From the NCBI RefSeq assembly GCF_052857255.1, contig NC_135497.1, forward strand, positions 181,073,478-181,137,477: 64,000 nucleotides of DNA, written 5' to 3'. The position numbers and the translations under genes were made by a program. Of the stretch, positions 1 through 10,594 are shown one piece after another. Under the pieces are notes generated by a model. That model worked only from the letters and a program-made list of their open reading frames with translations. It did no database searches and had not been told where the DNA came from. Every line of letters starts with the position of its first letter. Position 1 is the first letter of the stretch. The DNA comes from Amblyomma americanum. Taxonomy: Eukaryota; Arthropoda; Arachnida; Ixodida; Ixodidae.

Positions 1-1214
1 ACGCGGCAGGTGGTTGTTTCTACAATGCTATTCTAGATAGCGCTACGAGCCTCAATGCGAGAATTGCTGTTTTCTAGTTGCTGCCACAGATCGCGCTGTG
101 ATCTACAGGTGGCTTGAGCCACCGCCCGATTTAAAGGGTTCAGCCGTATCCATCCATCCGGTAGCAGACCCCACCAAATCTCTAAACGTGATGAGTAGGA
201 GCTAACGCTTTTAAAAGGGCTTTTCAGTTCAACAGCGCTTTTTTTCGGCACAGCATTGTCAGTAGTGTAGTACCTCAGATTACATATAGTACATTCTAAC
301 TAGAAGGATGGTTAACTAATACCGAATCGTTACCTTTTTTATTATTACTTTTAGGCTTCCTTACTTACTGAGAGAAGTGTAGCCCCCCCGTGATTCATAT
401 TCATATTAGTTTACAGAATTTGCAAAGCGTGGTTCCCCTCGGCGCTGTAGCCCAGGAATTTTTGGCTACACCGAGTCAAGATACATACATGCGCTTTCGA
501 GAAGCTTGCAGTCAGAGCAGCCTCGTCAGTGCACGCAACTCGTCGAAATAGGGAAAATTTGTTGGGCCACAGCCCCAAGGGTAACAGTGTTTTTGATGTT
601 ATGAAAACTAATATGGATATTACTTACGGTAGGCTAAACGCCAGTCAATACTTTAAAGATCCTAAGAGCAATCGTTAGAAAGTTCAATATTCAATATTAT
701 TTAACCAGCCTTCTAGTCACCATGTATGAGGTGTATTCTGATGTATTGCACTGCTCACAATGCTATGCCTACATAGGCGCTCTTCTAAAAAAGCCTATTT
801 TTTAAAATTGTGCAAAATCTTAGGTGAAACACCCTGTATATTCACAAGCTGACAATTGGAACATGTCGGTGCGGCACATCGTAAAGTTTCAGCGCGAGAA
901 ATAGCAAAAAGTGAGCGGGCATATGCATTAGCCAACGCTGGTGGTGCTTTACAGACCGAAGAAGTCAGTTGCTTCACCAGCAGCCTTAAGGACTAGAATA
1001 TGATAAAAAAAATGAAAATTGGTTATCAGGAAGGAAAATGATACAGTAACTGTCTGACATATCTTGTTGGACACCAGAACTGGGCCAGAATGTGGGGCTA
1101 TTTTTAGTTCTTCTTGTTTGTGGAACCGGATCGTAGAGGTGTGGTCATAGATTTGATGATGCGAAGTCGTTCACACATTACGACATAATCCTGAGCTCTC
1201 TCCTTCACTTTCAG
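1..1214. other. no gene recognised
   Basis: Both strands hold only short open frames without recognisable domains. The only identifiable element is a short dispersed hairpin repeat near 107-160, annotated separately. An upstream exon of the BTB gene could lie here or before the window, but I could not identify one. Confidence 0.5.
107..160. repeat. short dispersed repeat with hairpin
   Basis: Contains the palindrome GGTGGCTTGAGCCACC at 108-123, followed by CGATTTAAAGGGTTCAGCC and a CATC-type tetranucleotide run. The same arrangement recurs at 37051-37115, with a hairpin, the same CGATTTAAAGGGTTCAGCC word and a CCGT run. The repeat is therefore dispersed and consists of a hairpin plus a downstream microsatellite. 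No coding capacity is seen. Confidence 0.6.
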
Positions 1215-1435
1215 TTCTCTCTCGCAAGATTTCTCGAAAGCGAGGAGATGGCCGACGTAGAGATCATCGTCAATTGCGCCCACTTTCCTAACCAGCGGAA
1301 GTCATATAAGGCGCATCGAATTATCTTGGGTCTTCAGAACAAGATCTTCAGAGCCATGCTCTCTGGAGGCTTCCGCGGTGTAGATCGGATAATCATCACC
1401 GACTTACACCCGGAGGGCGTTCATGCCCTTCTTCG
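1215..1435 (+). CDS. BTB/POZ-BACK protein, exon encoding most of the BTB domain
   Basis: Encodes the first part of a BTB/POZ dimerisation domain, as in adaptors that recruit substrates to cullin-3 ligases. From 1248 the frame reads MADVEII, then KAHRIILG and FRAMLSGGF, the usual BTB landmarks. I begin the exon at 1215, not at the ATG at 1248. A pyrimidine tract ending CTTTCAG (AG 1213-1214) precedes an in-frame stretch ending FLESEEMADV, and residues just before MADV are normally part of the BTB fold. A donor follows (CTTCG|GTAAGT, GT at 1436). The split Arg codon joins the exon at 2011 in frame, giving the typical LLRYFYNG join. The first exon of the gene is not identified. Confidence 0.82.
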
Positions 1436-2010
1436 GTAAGTTCACTCAAGTGATTTGGCAGTTGATGCACCGCCATGTCGCGTGACATATGCCATGGCTG
1501 TTGTGGTGGTAAACTTAAAATCCTCAAGCGATTGCATTTTGTGATACCTAGCGCCATCTCTCCTTTTCGATGTGACCGCAAAGCCTGTATACGCTTAAAG
1601 AATAGTCGCCCCACATGAAGGAAGCCTAAAGGAAATATAATGCTGGAACAAAGCTAAATCATTGCTGATAATCTTGCCTAGGTCAACCAGGGTTATCGCT
1701 TGCGACATCCTGTCAAAAGTTTTCAAACTTGCCCAGCGCTGTGGTACTGTTATAGTGTAAAAGAACTCCAAGAAATATTTCAAGATGCTCTTCTTTGACT
1801 GGCTGTTTTGCCTTTTAAATGACGTTGTCTTGACCGGCTGACTATGCAGAAGGAGTTGACTTTGCTACGCGTTGTGCCATTCCAATGATAATTGGTCAAT
1901 GTCGGAAATGAAATGGAAAGCTGAACTTCAACGCAATTGTTTTAAAAGTTTGAAGCGGCTTCAGAAATTTAGACGATGCAGAAATTTGAAATGCATTGTG
2001 CTCAATGCAG

Positions 2011-2605
2011 GTACTTCTACAACGGCCAGCTGGAAGTTGAAACATTGCATCAGGCACTGTACACTCGGAGCGCAGCTACCAAGTACCTGGTGCCGGAACT
2101 CGAAGAGATGTGCATTGCTTACATAAAACGTAACATGAAGCCGCAGGACGTGTGCCCGGTCTTCGACTACCTTTTTACTATGGGCGAAGATCACAGTGAC
2201 CTCCCCGCATTGGATCTCCTCAAGGAATATAGCCTTACCGTACTTACCTCAGAAGCGTTCGCACGCTGTTCAGTGCGCACGGCCAATTACGTCATCGAAT
2301 GCGTCGCTGACGTGCCCCAGATTTCGGTGTTTCGCGCACTCCACAGATGGGCACAGGAGCAGCGTCTTCGCTCACCCGCTGCCGTCGACGGAAAACCTGA
2401 GGTCCGAACGCTCGTTAAACCCTTCTTCCCCAAACTTCACTTCCTTGCGCTCACGGCAGAGGAGTTCGTTACTGGACCGAACCTGTGGGGAATACTGAAT
2501 GACCATGAGGCACGCGCTGTCTTGAGCAACATTGTGAAGAAAGGTTCCCTGCCTTTGCCCCCTGGCTTCAGCAACTACGACTATTCCTCGAGCGAAGAGA
2601 AATAA
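2011..2605 (+). CDS. BTB/POZ-BACK protein, terminal exon with BACK domain
   Basis: Begins after acceptor CAATGCAG (AG 2009-2010). The first base completes the Arg codon split with the previous exon. It encodes the end of the BTB fold (YFYNGQLEVE), then a BACK-type helical region: LDLLKEYSL, CSVRTANYVIEC, and ISVFRALHRWAQEQ at about residues 105-120 of the exon. It stops at TAA 2603-2605 after a Ser/Glu-rich tail. No Kelch repeats or other C-terminal domain follow, so this is a short BTB-BACK protein. The frame is intact, with no lesion between 1215 and 2605. An alternative is a BTB gene truncated by the LINE that starts almost at the stop, but the open, well-ended frame argues for a functional gene. 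The exact substrate cannot be inferred. Confidence 0.85.
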
Positions 2606-2606
2606 G

Positions 2607-4596
2607 CTGATCAGTGCTTATTACTTGAAACAGTTTAAGTATTACAGAAACAAATCCGTGGCGCTGATGAGAAAATCAAAGAAATTGTATTATACTAATT
2701 TGGTTAATCGTCAAGGAAATGACACTAAGCAAGTATGGAAGATTGTAGGAGAAGTTACGGGAACAGTTAAAAGAAAACAGATCGTTCCTGACAACTTGTC
2801 AATAGAGACTGCAGACCAGTTTAATCAGTTCTTCACAACCTACGGTCAGAACAGTGCGCAACCTACTCCCTTAGCTTCAGTGACATCCGGCGTACCTCGA
2901 TGTATTAATAATGAATTCAGTTTCTCGAACATTACTAGCGATGCAGTTGCAAGTGTTGTGGCGAACATGCCCACGAATAAAGCGGCCGGGCCAGACGGCA
3001 TAATGGCTAAGGTAATCAAGGACAACATTGATTTGTTTTGTGTTCCTTTGTGCAGAATATTCAATCACGCGATACACTTTAGCTTATACCCCGATACTTT
3101 AAAAGTTGCAAAAGTTGTTCCGATATTTAAAACTGGTGACCCTAACAACCCGTCTAGTTACAGGCCAATATCTGTACTGAGTGTCGTCAATACCATTTTT
3201 GAAAAATTAATTGCTTTCCAACTGAAAACCTTTCTTGATGCTAATCATATTATTTGTCCTCAGCAACACGGATTTGTTTCTAGCAGGTCCACGTCCACGG
3301 CTGTAGTTACTCTATCACAGCTTATCCTATCTGCTCTTCATAATCATAATGTTGCTGTAAGCGTATTTATAGACATCAAAAAAGCTTTCGACACAGTCTC
3401 ACACTCCATTCTTTTAATGAAACTGTAAGCATATGGTGTGCGTAGCGGGGCACTTGAATTCTTTAAAAGTTATCTTTCTTCACGGCAGCAGCAAGTTGTC
3501 CTCAAACAGTTCAAGTCTGCATACCAAACTGTTACGTGTGGTGTACCCCAGGGGTCAGTTCTGGGACCGCTTTTATTTTCAATCTTTATTAATGACCTCC
3601 CCAATGCAATGCAGTGTTCTCAAATTTTGATGCATGCGGATGACACTGCACTTATCTTTACTGGCAACTCACTTGAGTCAATAGAAAAACCTATTAACAA
3701 TGAACTCCAACGTATTTCGACCTGGTTTCGTAATAATCATCTAACTTTAAACACTGAAAAAACTAAATATGTTATTTTTCGTTCAAAACAAAAGTGTATT
3801 GAATCAAGTGATTTTTCTGTATGTGTTGACAACAATGTTATTGATAGTGTGTCTTCTTTTAAATATTTAGGGGTCATGTTTGACTGCCACTTGTCGTGGA
3901 AGGAACAGGTGCACAATGTGTGTAAAAAGATTGCGTACGGTTGTTTTACCTTGGCTAAGGCACGGCGGCACTTTCCACCTGCTATTCTTAGATCACTGTA
4001 TTTTTCATTATGTCACAGTCATCTCAGTTATTGCAGTGAATCATGGGGAATCACATACAAAACGTATTTAACACCATTGCTAAGACTACAAAAACGTGCC
4101 TTGAAAACCATGGGATTACCTTCTTCGAATAGTTCTAGCAATAACATTTTTGACGCAATGCAAACCATATCATTCACAACCCTACGCGATTACAAAATAG
4201 CTCTTATGGTTGATAATATTATAAATACCAACTACCCCTTACTTCTTGGTGCATTCAGTATTCCCGTCCGCAACACTAGACAAGCCAGCAATGGCAATTT
4301 TAACCTTCCAATTTGCCATAATGCGTACGGAGAAAGACAAATAGAATTTACAGGAGCGAAAATTTGGAACTCGTTGCCAATTGAAATAAAGCAAGCTAGG
4401 AATTTCAAACTGACATGCAAGAAACATTTTTTGGGAATGGAAGCAAGGCTACAAAGTTAGTTTTTCTTCAATGTGTTTGTGATTGCTGTCCTATATGTTA
4501 TTTTGTATTGGACCGCTTACTAGCCTCATTGGCTATCGGTCCAAATATCTGTGTATACATTTTGTTTGTGTTACACAATAAAGACTTCTTGACTCT
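2607..4596 (+). mobile_element. 5'-truncated jockey/CR1-type LINE, reverse transcriptase
   Basis: One reading frame runs from about 2607 to 4460, interrupted by a single TAA at 3426-3428, so I treat it as one inactive ORF2 fragment. Visible landmarks are NKAAGPDG and YRPISVLSVV (fingers), DIKKAFDTVSH (palm), CGVPQGSVLGPLLFSIFIND, the catalytic box read as HADDT at 3633-3644 (the usual residue before ADD is Y or F), and a thumb region with SSFKYLGV. The endonuclease and ORF1 are missing, as expected for 5' truncation. A polyadenylation signal AATAAA sits at 4577-4582, and the element ends a few bases later. It starts 1-2 bases after the BTB stop codon, so it forms the sequence immediately 3' of that gene. 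Confidence 0.88.
4577..4582 (+). terminator. AATAAA polyadenylation signal of the LINE
   Basis: AATAAA lies about 115 bases after the LINE ORF2 stop and just before the apparent 3' end of the element. It could also serve as an alternative poly(A) signal for the upstream BTB gene. Confidence 0.55.
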
Positions 4597-4936
4597 GCTT
4601 AAAAAAGCCACAGCCGCCGTACCGCGTGCCCGTGTGCCCCCTTTTGAACGTTTGTCTGTATCTGAAGAAAGCGTGTTGCTTCTTTATCTTATGTTCAGTT
4701 AAGCCATTCCTGTTTCGCATGCTGAAATTTTTCCTAGAATGCGCCCTTTGCTTTGACGCATCAGCGAAAGCTTGAGCAAGTGTTATACTTGTTGCGCTAC
4801 TCGCATATGTTTCGATTGCCGGCAGCCATGAGAGAATACTGTAGTCGAGCGTTTGACGGAATCCCGTCTGACGAGGAGGGAACATAATAGCAGAAAAAGA
4901 GGAGCACACGCCAAAAAAGAAAAAAGGAAAAACAAC

Positions 4937-4970
4937 GACGTTTCGGGGCCCGTACGGGTCCCTTGTTCAC
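4937..4970 (-). other. hairpin next to GAAACGTC at the 3' end of a Penelope-like element
   Basis: On the minus strand a GC hairpin (GGGACCCGTACGGGCCCC, from 4962 down to 4945) is followed directly by GAAACGTC. In Penelope-like elements a stem followed by GAAAC and GUC is part of the hammerhead ribozyme core. The other required box, CTGATGA, is not present before this hairpin; the sequence there reads GTGAACA. This is therefore at best a degenerate ribozyme relic. Confidence 0.35.
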
Positions 4971-4999
4971 AATGGCAGCGGATGGGCGAAGGTGGTTAC

Positions 5000-5197
5000 T
5001 TATGTACGGTGCAGGTGACGTAATGAGCATGCGTAGATCTCAGGAAGATTACCCCTCGTTCGGTTTAATACATGTGGTGTCGTTTGGATGTGAACTGATT
5101 CTAGAAGTAAACGGGACGTTAAATACTTCTCCGTCGCGATGACTGAGGCGTTGTTCCAATCGATGGCATGGGATGCAACTTGATAGTGTTCAGCCAA
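5000..5197 (-). pseudogene. frameshifted C-terminal end of the Penelope-like ORF
   Basis: Reads AEHYQVASHAIDWNN, then LLLESVHIQTTPHVLNRT and GNLPEIYACSLR before its stop. These are the standard C-terminal residues that follow the GIY-YIG domain in Penelope-like proteins. The stretch overlaps the end of the previous frame by about 80 bases, which places the frameshift near 5190. Confidence 0.78.
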
Positions 5198-5880
5198 GGC
5201 ATTTTCTTTCGTGTGCCTTTGGCGACGTCATTTTGATGTTGTTTTAAGCGCCTGATAAAATTGCCTGATTCGCCGATGTATGCAGCTTTGCAGTCCTTGC
5301 AGGGGATCTTGTACACCACTCCGGGGAATCTGTTTCTTTCAACCCGGTCTTTAACTCTGACAAGTTTTTGCTTCAGCTTACTTGGTGGCACGTGGGCGAT
5401 ATGGACATTGTAGTCCTTGAAGACCCTGGCTAAGGCCTCGCTCATTCCTGGAGCGTAGGGGATGTTTGCTCGCTTGCTTTTCTTGGTGGCCGTTGTTTCC
5501 GCGTTTCGACGTGAACAGCGGTGTTCTGCAGTGATTATCATATTTTTCGGGTACCCGTTGTTGGCAAGATCCTTCCTCACAATTTTTAGTTCGGATCTGA
5601 GTGTCCTCGGGCTTGAACAAAGGCGGAAAGCGCGGACGAAAAGTGCAGATGCAACAGAGCGTTTATGTGCGACAGGGTGTGTCGAATGAAAACTCAGGTA
5701 CCGACCAGTGTGAGTGGGCTTGCGGTACACGCTCGTTGCGAGCCCATTGCTTGTTCTTTGCACAAGCACATCCAGGAAGGGAATGGCTCCATTCTGTTGT
5801 TCTTCTTTGGTGAATTGAATTGTCGGCTGAAAGGAGTTCAGGTGCTCAAGGAAATGGCTTGCATCCTGTCGGCGAATCAC
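5119..5880 (-). pseudogene. Penelope-like RT C-terminus plus GIY-YIG endonuclease
   Basis: A 253-codon open stretch continuing from the RT catalytic box FLRYVDDCFCV (YVDD encoded by 5901-5890). It contains IPFLDVLV and VYRKPTHTGRY, typical of the Penelope RT thumb, then the GIY-YIG core GVVYKIPCKDC with AAYIGESG about residues 186-205. The conserved basic residue and helix follow (IRRLKQHQNDV). GIY-YIG nucleases nick DNA to prime integration. The frame breaks near 5190, and the natural C-terminus (SHAIDWNN, HIQTTPHVLNRT, GNLPEIY) continues in the other frame down to 5000. The copy is therefore inactive. It lies on the opposite strand to the neighbouring LINE and is unrelated to it. Confidence 0.85.
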
Positions 5881-6075
5881 ACAAAAACAGTCATCGACGT
5901 ACCGGAGAAACAGTTTAGGGGCTGGATGAAATTAACCAAGTGCCTCTGCTTCAATGCGTTCAAGAACAATGTTTGCACACACGACGGAGACGGAAGCACC
6001 CATGGCTGTGCCCAAAAGTTGTTTGTAGTGTTGCATTCTAATTGTAGTGTTGCATAATAAAGTATGTTCGTCTTT

Positions 6076-7949
6076 CTACTGAGTCTGCACCTCAGTTTTC
6101 AACGAGATAAGTGCCGGTCACAGTCAACGATACAAGAAGGGTGCGTTTTAGGGGCGTTTACAGGCATGCTTTTGCCCTTGCTTCAAAAACTGCTAAAAAT
6201 TTGTCTAAAAACGAATGGAGCTCTTCGAGCAGTAGTCTGATTTTGTCCATCGGAGGGTTAAATACCTTTATACCATCTTACTTAGAGAAGCGTTTATGGA
6301 AAAAAGAATGCAGATAATTGTGTTCCGACGCAGCAACCCACTTCAAGCTGATCTTAAGCCTGTAGAGAAAGTACCAGGGTGGATCACACTTGAACGCGTA
6401 TTTCTGCACCTGACGCGACGTCAAGAAATCTGAGCCCTGTCCTGCCATAAAGTCTATTGGAAGTGTCGAGTGCTGGAGATTCGGTACATGCCACCCCATC
6501 CACTTCAGTATTGCAGTTATATGTGAACCACACTGTACATCATCAGCGCATGTTGAAGCTCATGGATCTGAATTAAAAAACATAATGTAGGAAGCATGCC
6601 GAATTAAGCACCCAACGCTTTTTTTCTCTCAGAAATTCGCAGAGAAACTGCGGTGTATTGCTTAGCACTCTGGACGAAGTTTGTTGGAAGTATGACGTTG
6701 TTGTTCTTACATCAATGTGCTTTAGCTCACAAAGAACGGCGTGCTTTAGCGTCAACTCCTCGGCATACATATGTACCACTCGCCTCGACACCGCATTTTG
6801 GGCGACGTGGTTGATATGTTTTCGTTTTTTTTTGCAAAATGTGACTGGAAGGTCAGGTGTGGGGCATAATCCTTATTCCAAGTTGGTACAAATCTCTCAA
6901 ATGATTTCCACGCAAGTACATGTAGCATGAGTCCGTCCAACGTAGAGAGCAATCAGGTTTGCTGCGGAAAGCTGCAGCAGGTTTGCATGCGACCACGTGA
7001 GACATATATCCATCCTCCCGTCCGGTGTTTATAGGTGCATGTAATTTCCGTCTGCCAGCTCATTGGTGCCAAGTGCATGGTCCACGCGGCGACTGATAGC
7101 GCAATTACCGGGGCGTATCGACTGCGTCGTCCCACCCGTCCTGCCGCAGCTTGAGTATATGCGCTGCTGCGTGAAATAGCCGCACCGAGCTTTCGGGCAA
7201 CAATACGTCCAAGAATGAGGAAATAGAGCCGTCAAAAGCACGATTCCTTCGAGATGCGAACACTTGAAATACGTGGGAGTTCCAGCGAACTAACCACGGT
7301 TGTAGGATGTTCGTTACAACGTCCTTCACGCGGCACAAAGTGATGCATAAGTAAACAAAAGCGTTGAGAACAAGCAACCGTGAATTTCCAATTCGAATAC
7401 TTTGCGCTGGAATAAACACAGGATAACAACACATGCACGCAATCACTGGTGTCATGTGGCCTTAATTAATTATACAGCTTTATTCTTGTTAGGTTACGCG
7501 AAGGCGAATTCAACCGTTTGAAGTTTCAGGAGATAGCCCAATGTCTGTCATGGGATGTTAAAATTTTCATGGGCACTCCTTTCAGGCTCCTGCTAGGGCG
7601 GAAGCCTTTACTCAGGCGCCGAGCCCGTCGAGTGGCCGGCTCATGAGCATGTTAGTCGGCGGGAAGAATGGCCACGCTAGGCGCAGGTGGCAGTACAGCC
7701 AACTCACAGGCGCGATACGCCTGGAGTGTTCGAATTGCGAAAGAAAGAATTTAGGGCAATCCGTTATGTTACATTTTTTGAGGCGGGAAGTGAGGACTCC
7801 CTCTCGCTAGTTGGCCCTGCCAAACGCCCCTCTCCCGCATATTATCTAATGGGGCGCTTTCCGCCACGCTCGTAGCCAGGACGAGAGAAAGGCAGAAATC
7901 ACATAGAACAATAGGCCGAGGAACTCAGCAATGATGCTAAGAATGCGCC
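6076..7949. other. no gene recognised
   Basis: Open frames up to about 116 codons occur on both strands (for example 7105-7455 minus), but none shows a recognisable domain, splice-site context or family motif. The region may contain the eroded 5' part of the Penelope-like element, which is not recognisable at protein level. Confidence 0.45.
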
Positions 7950-8280
7950 TAAAACGCTTGACGACAATGCGGAACGCGAAGTGCTAGACAGCTGCCTTCT
8001 TCATATGTGGGAGTCCAAAGCTAGTATGGAAAAGCGATTAAAGAAACATTAGTGGCATCGCAATCTCAGAAGACGCCTAGCGCGCTACAACAAAGAGATT
8101 GAGGAATATGCACTCAGATTGTGCGCTCAGAACTGGGGAACAATGTTTGACCAAGCTTGAGGGCAACATCGGCCTCACCAAAACATAAAATCTCCTTCGT
8201 CACCTCCTCGATCCAGAAGGGAGTAAGTTGTCCCCACAAGATATCATGACACAAATCAAAAATGACATATTAGACACATC
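7950..8280 (+). mobile_element. fragment of I-type LINE ORF2 (endonuclease-RT linker)
   Basis: Across two frames the text reads LLHMWESKASMEKRLKKH, then EEYALRLCAQNWG, then NLLRHLLDPEGSKLSPQD. The same linker is seen in the larger LINE copy at 11500-11760 (HIWEARQSLEKRWLKQK, WNLLRHLLDPES). Stops and a frameshift show decay. A SINE begins at 8281, directly against this fragment, and may have inserted into it. Confidence 0.7.
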
Positions 8281-8420
8281 CTCCGCGGTGGCTCAGTGCT
8301 TAGGGCGCTCGGATACTAATGCGTGGTTCCTGGGTTCGAACCCGACCGCGGAGGCTGCGTTTCGATGGAGGAAAAACGATAAGGCGCCCGTGTGCTGTGC
8401 GATGTCAGTGCACATTAAAG
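8281..8420 (+). mobile_element. tRNA-derived SINE (Ruka-like), 3'-truncated
   Basis: Starts with a tRNA-like head: box A region GTGGCTCAGTGCTTAGGG and box B GGGTTCGAACCC, inside a CCGCGGTGG...CCGCGGAGG stem. The shared SINE body follows (GCGCCCGTGTGCTGTGCGAT, then GTCAGTGCACATTAAA). It ends at about 8420, where the foldback arm begins. Other copies in the window continue with CCAGGTGGTCGAAATTATT and end in (ATT)n; this copy lacks that part. Confidence 0.85.
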
Positions 8421-8860
8421 GGGCTCTGAAACACCTTCCGAGGAAAGTACAACAACTCGCTCAATCACTGCATTGTGTTCTCATAAAAGCTTGAACCAAA
8501 TAATACACTTCTACACGCAGCAGAGGACCGACAATCACGCGCGATAGTTGGCGAGCCTTTCCCGGCGACGTTTTCATGCTCGCACCCTCCTCCGTCACTC
8601 GCATCTACGTATACATGTTGAGAGGTGGCTACTGGGTACATTCTTTCAGACGTAAGGCAGCTACCAAAGCCGCGGCCAATAAGCCGCGTAGCTCCAGCGG
8701 GTCAGGAAGCTCTCCCCCGGAGGAGGGGCCGGCAGAGGAGCGCCGACCTTCCAGCGTGCGAAAAGTGACGAGAGGAGAGGGAAAAGCGCGAAGACGCGGA
8801 AATTCGAATCTTGACTACAGATAACTTAGCTTCTACAAAGCTAGGGGGCCGCTAGGGGGC
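8418..8860 (+). repeat. single arm of a foldback element
   Basis: Begins AAAGGGGCTCTGAAACACC and stays collinear with the left arm of the complete foldback element at 58430-59350. Shared words include CAGCAGAG, CTTTCCCGGCGACGTTTTCATGCTCG versus its counterpart, GGTGGCTACTGGGTACATTC, and a late GAAATTCGAA. Only one arm is present. The open frame here (8576-8824) is not conserved as protein between copies, so I consider it non-coding. Confidence 0.65.
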
Positions 8861-9090
8861 CAGCGGAGACTCATCTGCTTCGTATGGGCTCCGCGTTCAA
8901 GCACCTGCTGCAAGGGAAAACACCAGGATACGACGGCTCCGACGCGCGGACAAGAAGCGTGAGTGTATAAGGCACCTTTCAAGACCTCTTTTAGGCAAAT
9001 TGGAGCTCGGGCGACCGAGCTCCGACTGTCTATAGACAGCGTCGTTCCGGCGCCCTAGCTTACCCGAACGCCAGGCCTAGCGCGGCAGGC

Positions 9091-10504
9091 ATGGAGTATG
9101 CCGCAGTTGGGACAAACGCGTCCCCAGTCGAATTAGATACGACCGATTGGAAAACGATTGTTTCTGACAGTAACAAGAACCCCAAAGCTGAGTCATTAAC
9201 AGCTCAGAAGCCAAGTAAGGAGACCGAGAAGCCGCCGACTGATACTCTCCCTCCACTCCATCCTAAGAAACCGCTTTCCCGACGCCCGGAGGAAGGCTAT
9301 AAAATCATCTACAGACCAACGGGTGGCGTAGACTTAACGCGCCACAACGAGAAGTCCATCAGGCACACGATCGCAACAGCGAGCAGCATTACCGCGACCG
9401 AGGCTGATGAAGACAAATTTAGAACAAATTCTGCAAAAAATGTGTTCACCATATCGACGCTGGTGCATGCAAACGCACTACGCTGCGTCGCAGTCAAGCA
9501 AATAAAGATAGAAGGCAAAGACATCGTCATAACGTCGTACATCGCCCCTCCGGGCAGGACCCTGCAGGGCATCATCTATCGGGCTTACGATGGCGAAACT
9601 CAACAAGAAATGATGACAGAATTCCGCAAAAGAAACCCTGAGATCGTACAAGCGCGAACCATGGGAAGAACATCAAAGTCCTTCCTGCTCCACTTCGATG
9701 CAGACGAACTACCAGATAGCATCGTGTACTTTGGAGTCATGTACCCAGTTTACCACTTTATTCCAAAAGTAGACGCGGGCACGAACTGCAGAAGAGTCGG
9801 ACACAGAAAAGACCTATGTCCGGAGCCACATCAACAAAGGTGCCAGTACTGCGGCAACCAACACCTAAAGGAAAAAAAATATGCGACCCAATTTTCATTG
9901 TCTGCGGAGGAGTGCACCGTGCAGGCGATAACAGCTGCAAGACACGATTTCAACGACCCCTAGCGAAGACATCGGAGCACCAGTCAAGATCCGAATCCCG
10001 GACCTGCAACACGACCCAACATCCACCCAAAGCAAGGACTGCTCGGACTTCTTCCCGTCCTTGGACAGCGGACGCAGCAGCCGTGGTGGAGGTAGCAGCA
10101 GAAGCAGCAGCCGGACTTAGAGCCCCGGACTAAAACAGGTGAGCTGGGCGGGAGTGGCCTCTCACGGAAAGGGGACGGAGCTGCAGTCATTACTGTATAA
10201 AGTCGACCAGGCACTACACCACATTCAAATGCTCACGGACCGAATCAAACACTTGGAACAAGAAAATAGTAAACTAAAAGCACCCGTCAAATCTAAGGAC
10301 TCTCCTCCAATGCCGGAAGACACAGAAATGGAAACTACTGTGACCGCATCAGTCGAAACACCTGTAAGCGTAGTAAGCAAGGAAGAAACACCTTGCAAAA
10401 AACGAGCAGTAGCTGACATAAGAAATCCCTCATTGGAGGATAGAGTACCAAAACTCGAACAAAAAGTGGAAGAGCACAGCCAGAAGCTCGAGTACCTAAC
10501 ATAA
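9091..10504 (+). pseudogene. LINE ORF1, zinc-knuckle RNA-binding protein, broken
   Basis: Starts at ATG 9091 and is open to 9963. An RRM-like central stretch is followed by CCHC-type knuckles: TNCRRVGHRKDLC and CQYCGNQH. The third knuckle (CDPIFIVCGGVHRAGDNSC) lies in another frame from about 9880, so a frameshift separates them. A further frame change follows near 10135, leading to a Glu/Lys-rich coiled-coil tail open to 10504. LINE ORF1 proteins bind their RNA in the retrotransposition particle. The knuckle order and the coiled-coil tail ahead of the endonuclease support this call. No active protein is possible from this copy. Confidence 0.75.
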
Positions 10505-10594
10505 ATAGTAGACAATTTAGCACAAAGACTCGAACAACACGTACAGGATGCAAATCACAAGTTCGGAGTAATCGACACCGTTGTACAGGAAATT

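Larger units (their letters stand above)
4930..6075 (-). mobile_element. Penelope-like retroelement, degenerate copy
   Basis: On the minus strand the order is RT palm (about 6075-5880), connector, GIY-YIG endonuclease (5325-5210), C-terminal tail (to 5000) and 3' hairpin. This domain order is diagnostic of Penelope-like elements, which combine a telomerase-related RT with a GIY-YIG nuclease. At least three lesions are visible: a 19-base tandem duplication at 6023-6055, a frameshift with in-frame stop near 5935, and a frameshift near 5190. The 5' limit is uncertain because the frame is lost beyond about 6075. Confidence 0.85.

Noticed and set aside
7105..7455. 116-codon minus-strand frame
   Set aside because: No domain or family motif; likely chance.
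8281..8350. Apparent tRNA gene
   Set aside because: The boxes A and B are part of a repeated SINE head followed by the common SINE body; several copies with the same body exist.
8576..8824. Open frame of about 80 codons
   Set aside because: It lies within a foldback arm, and the related frame at 58551-58820 is not conserved as protein, so it is treated as non-coding.
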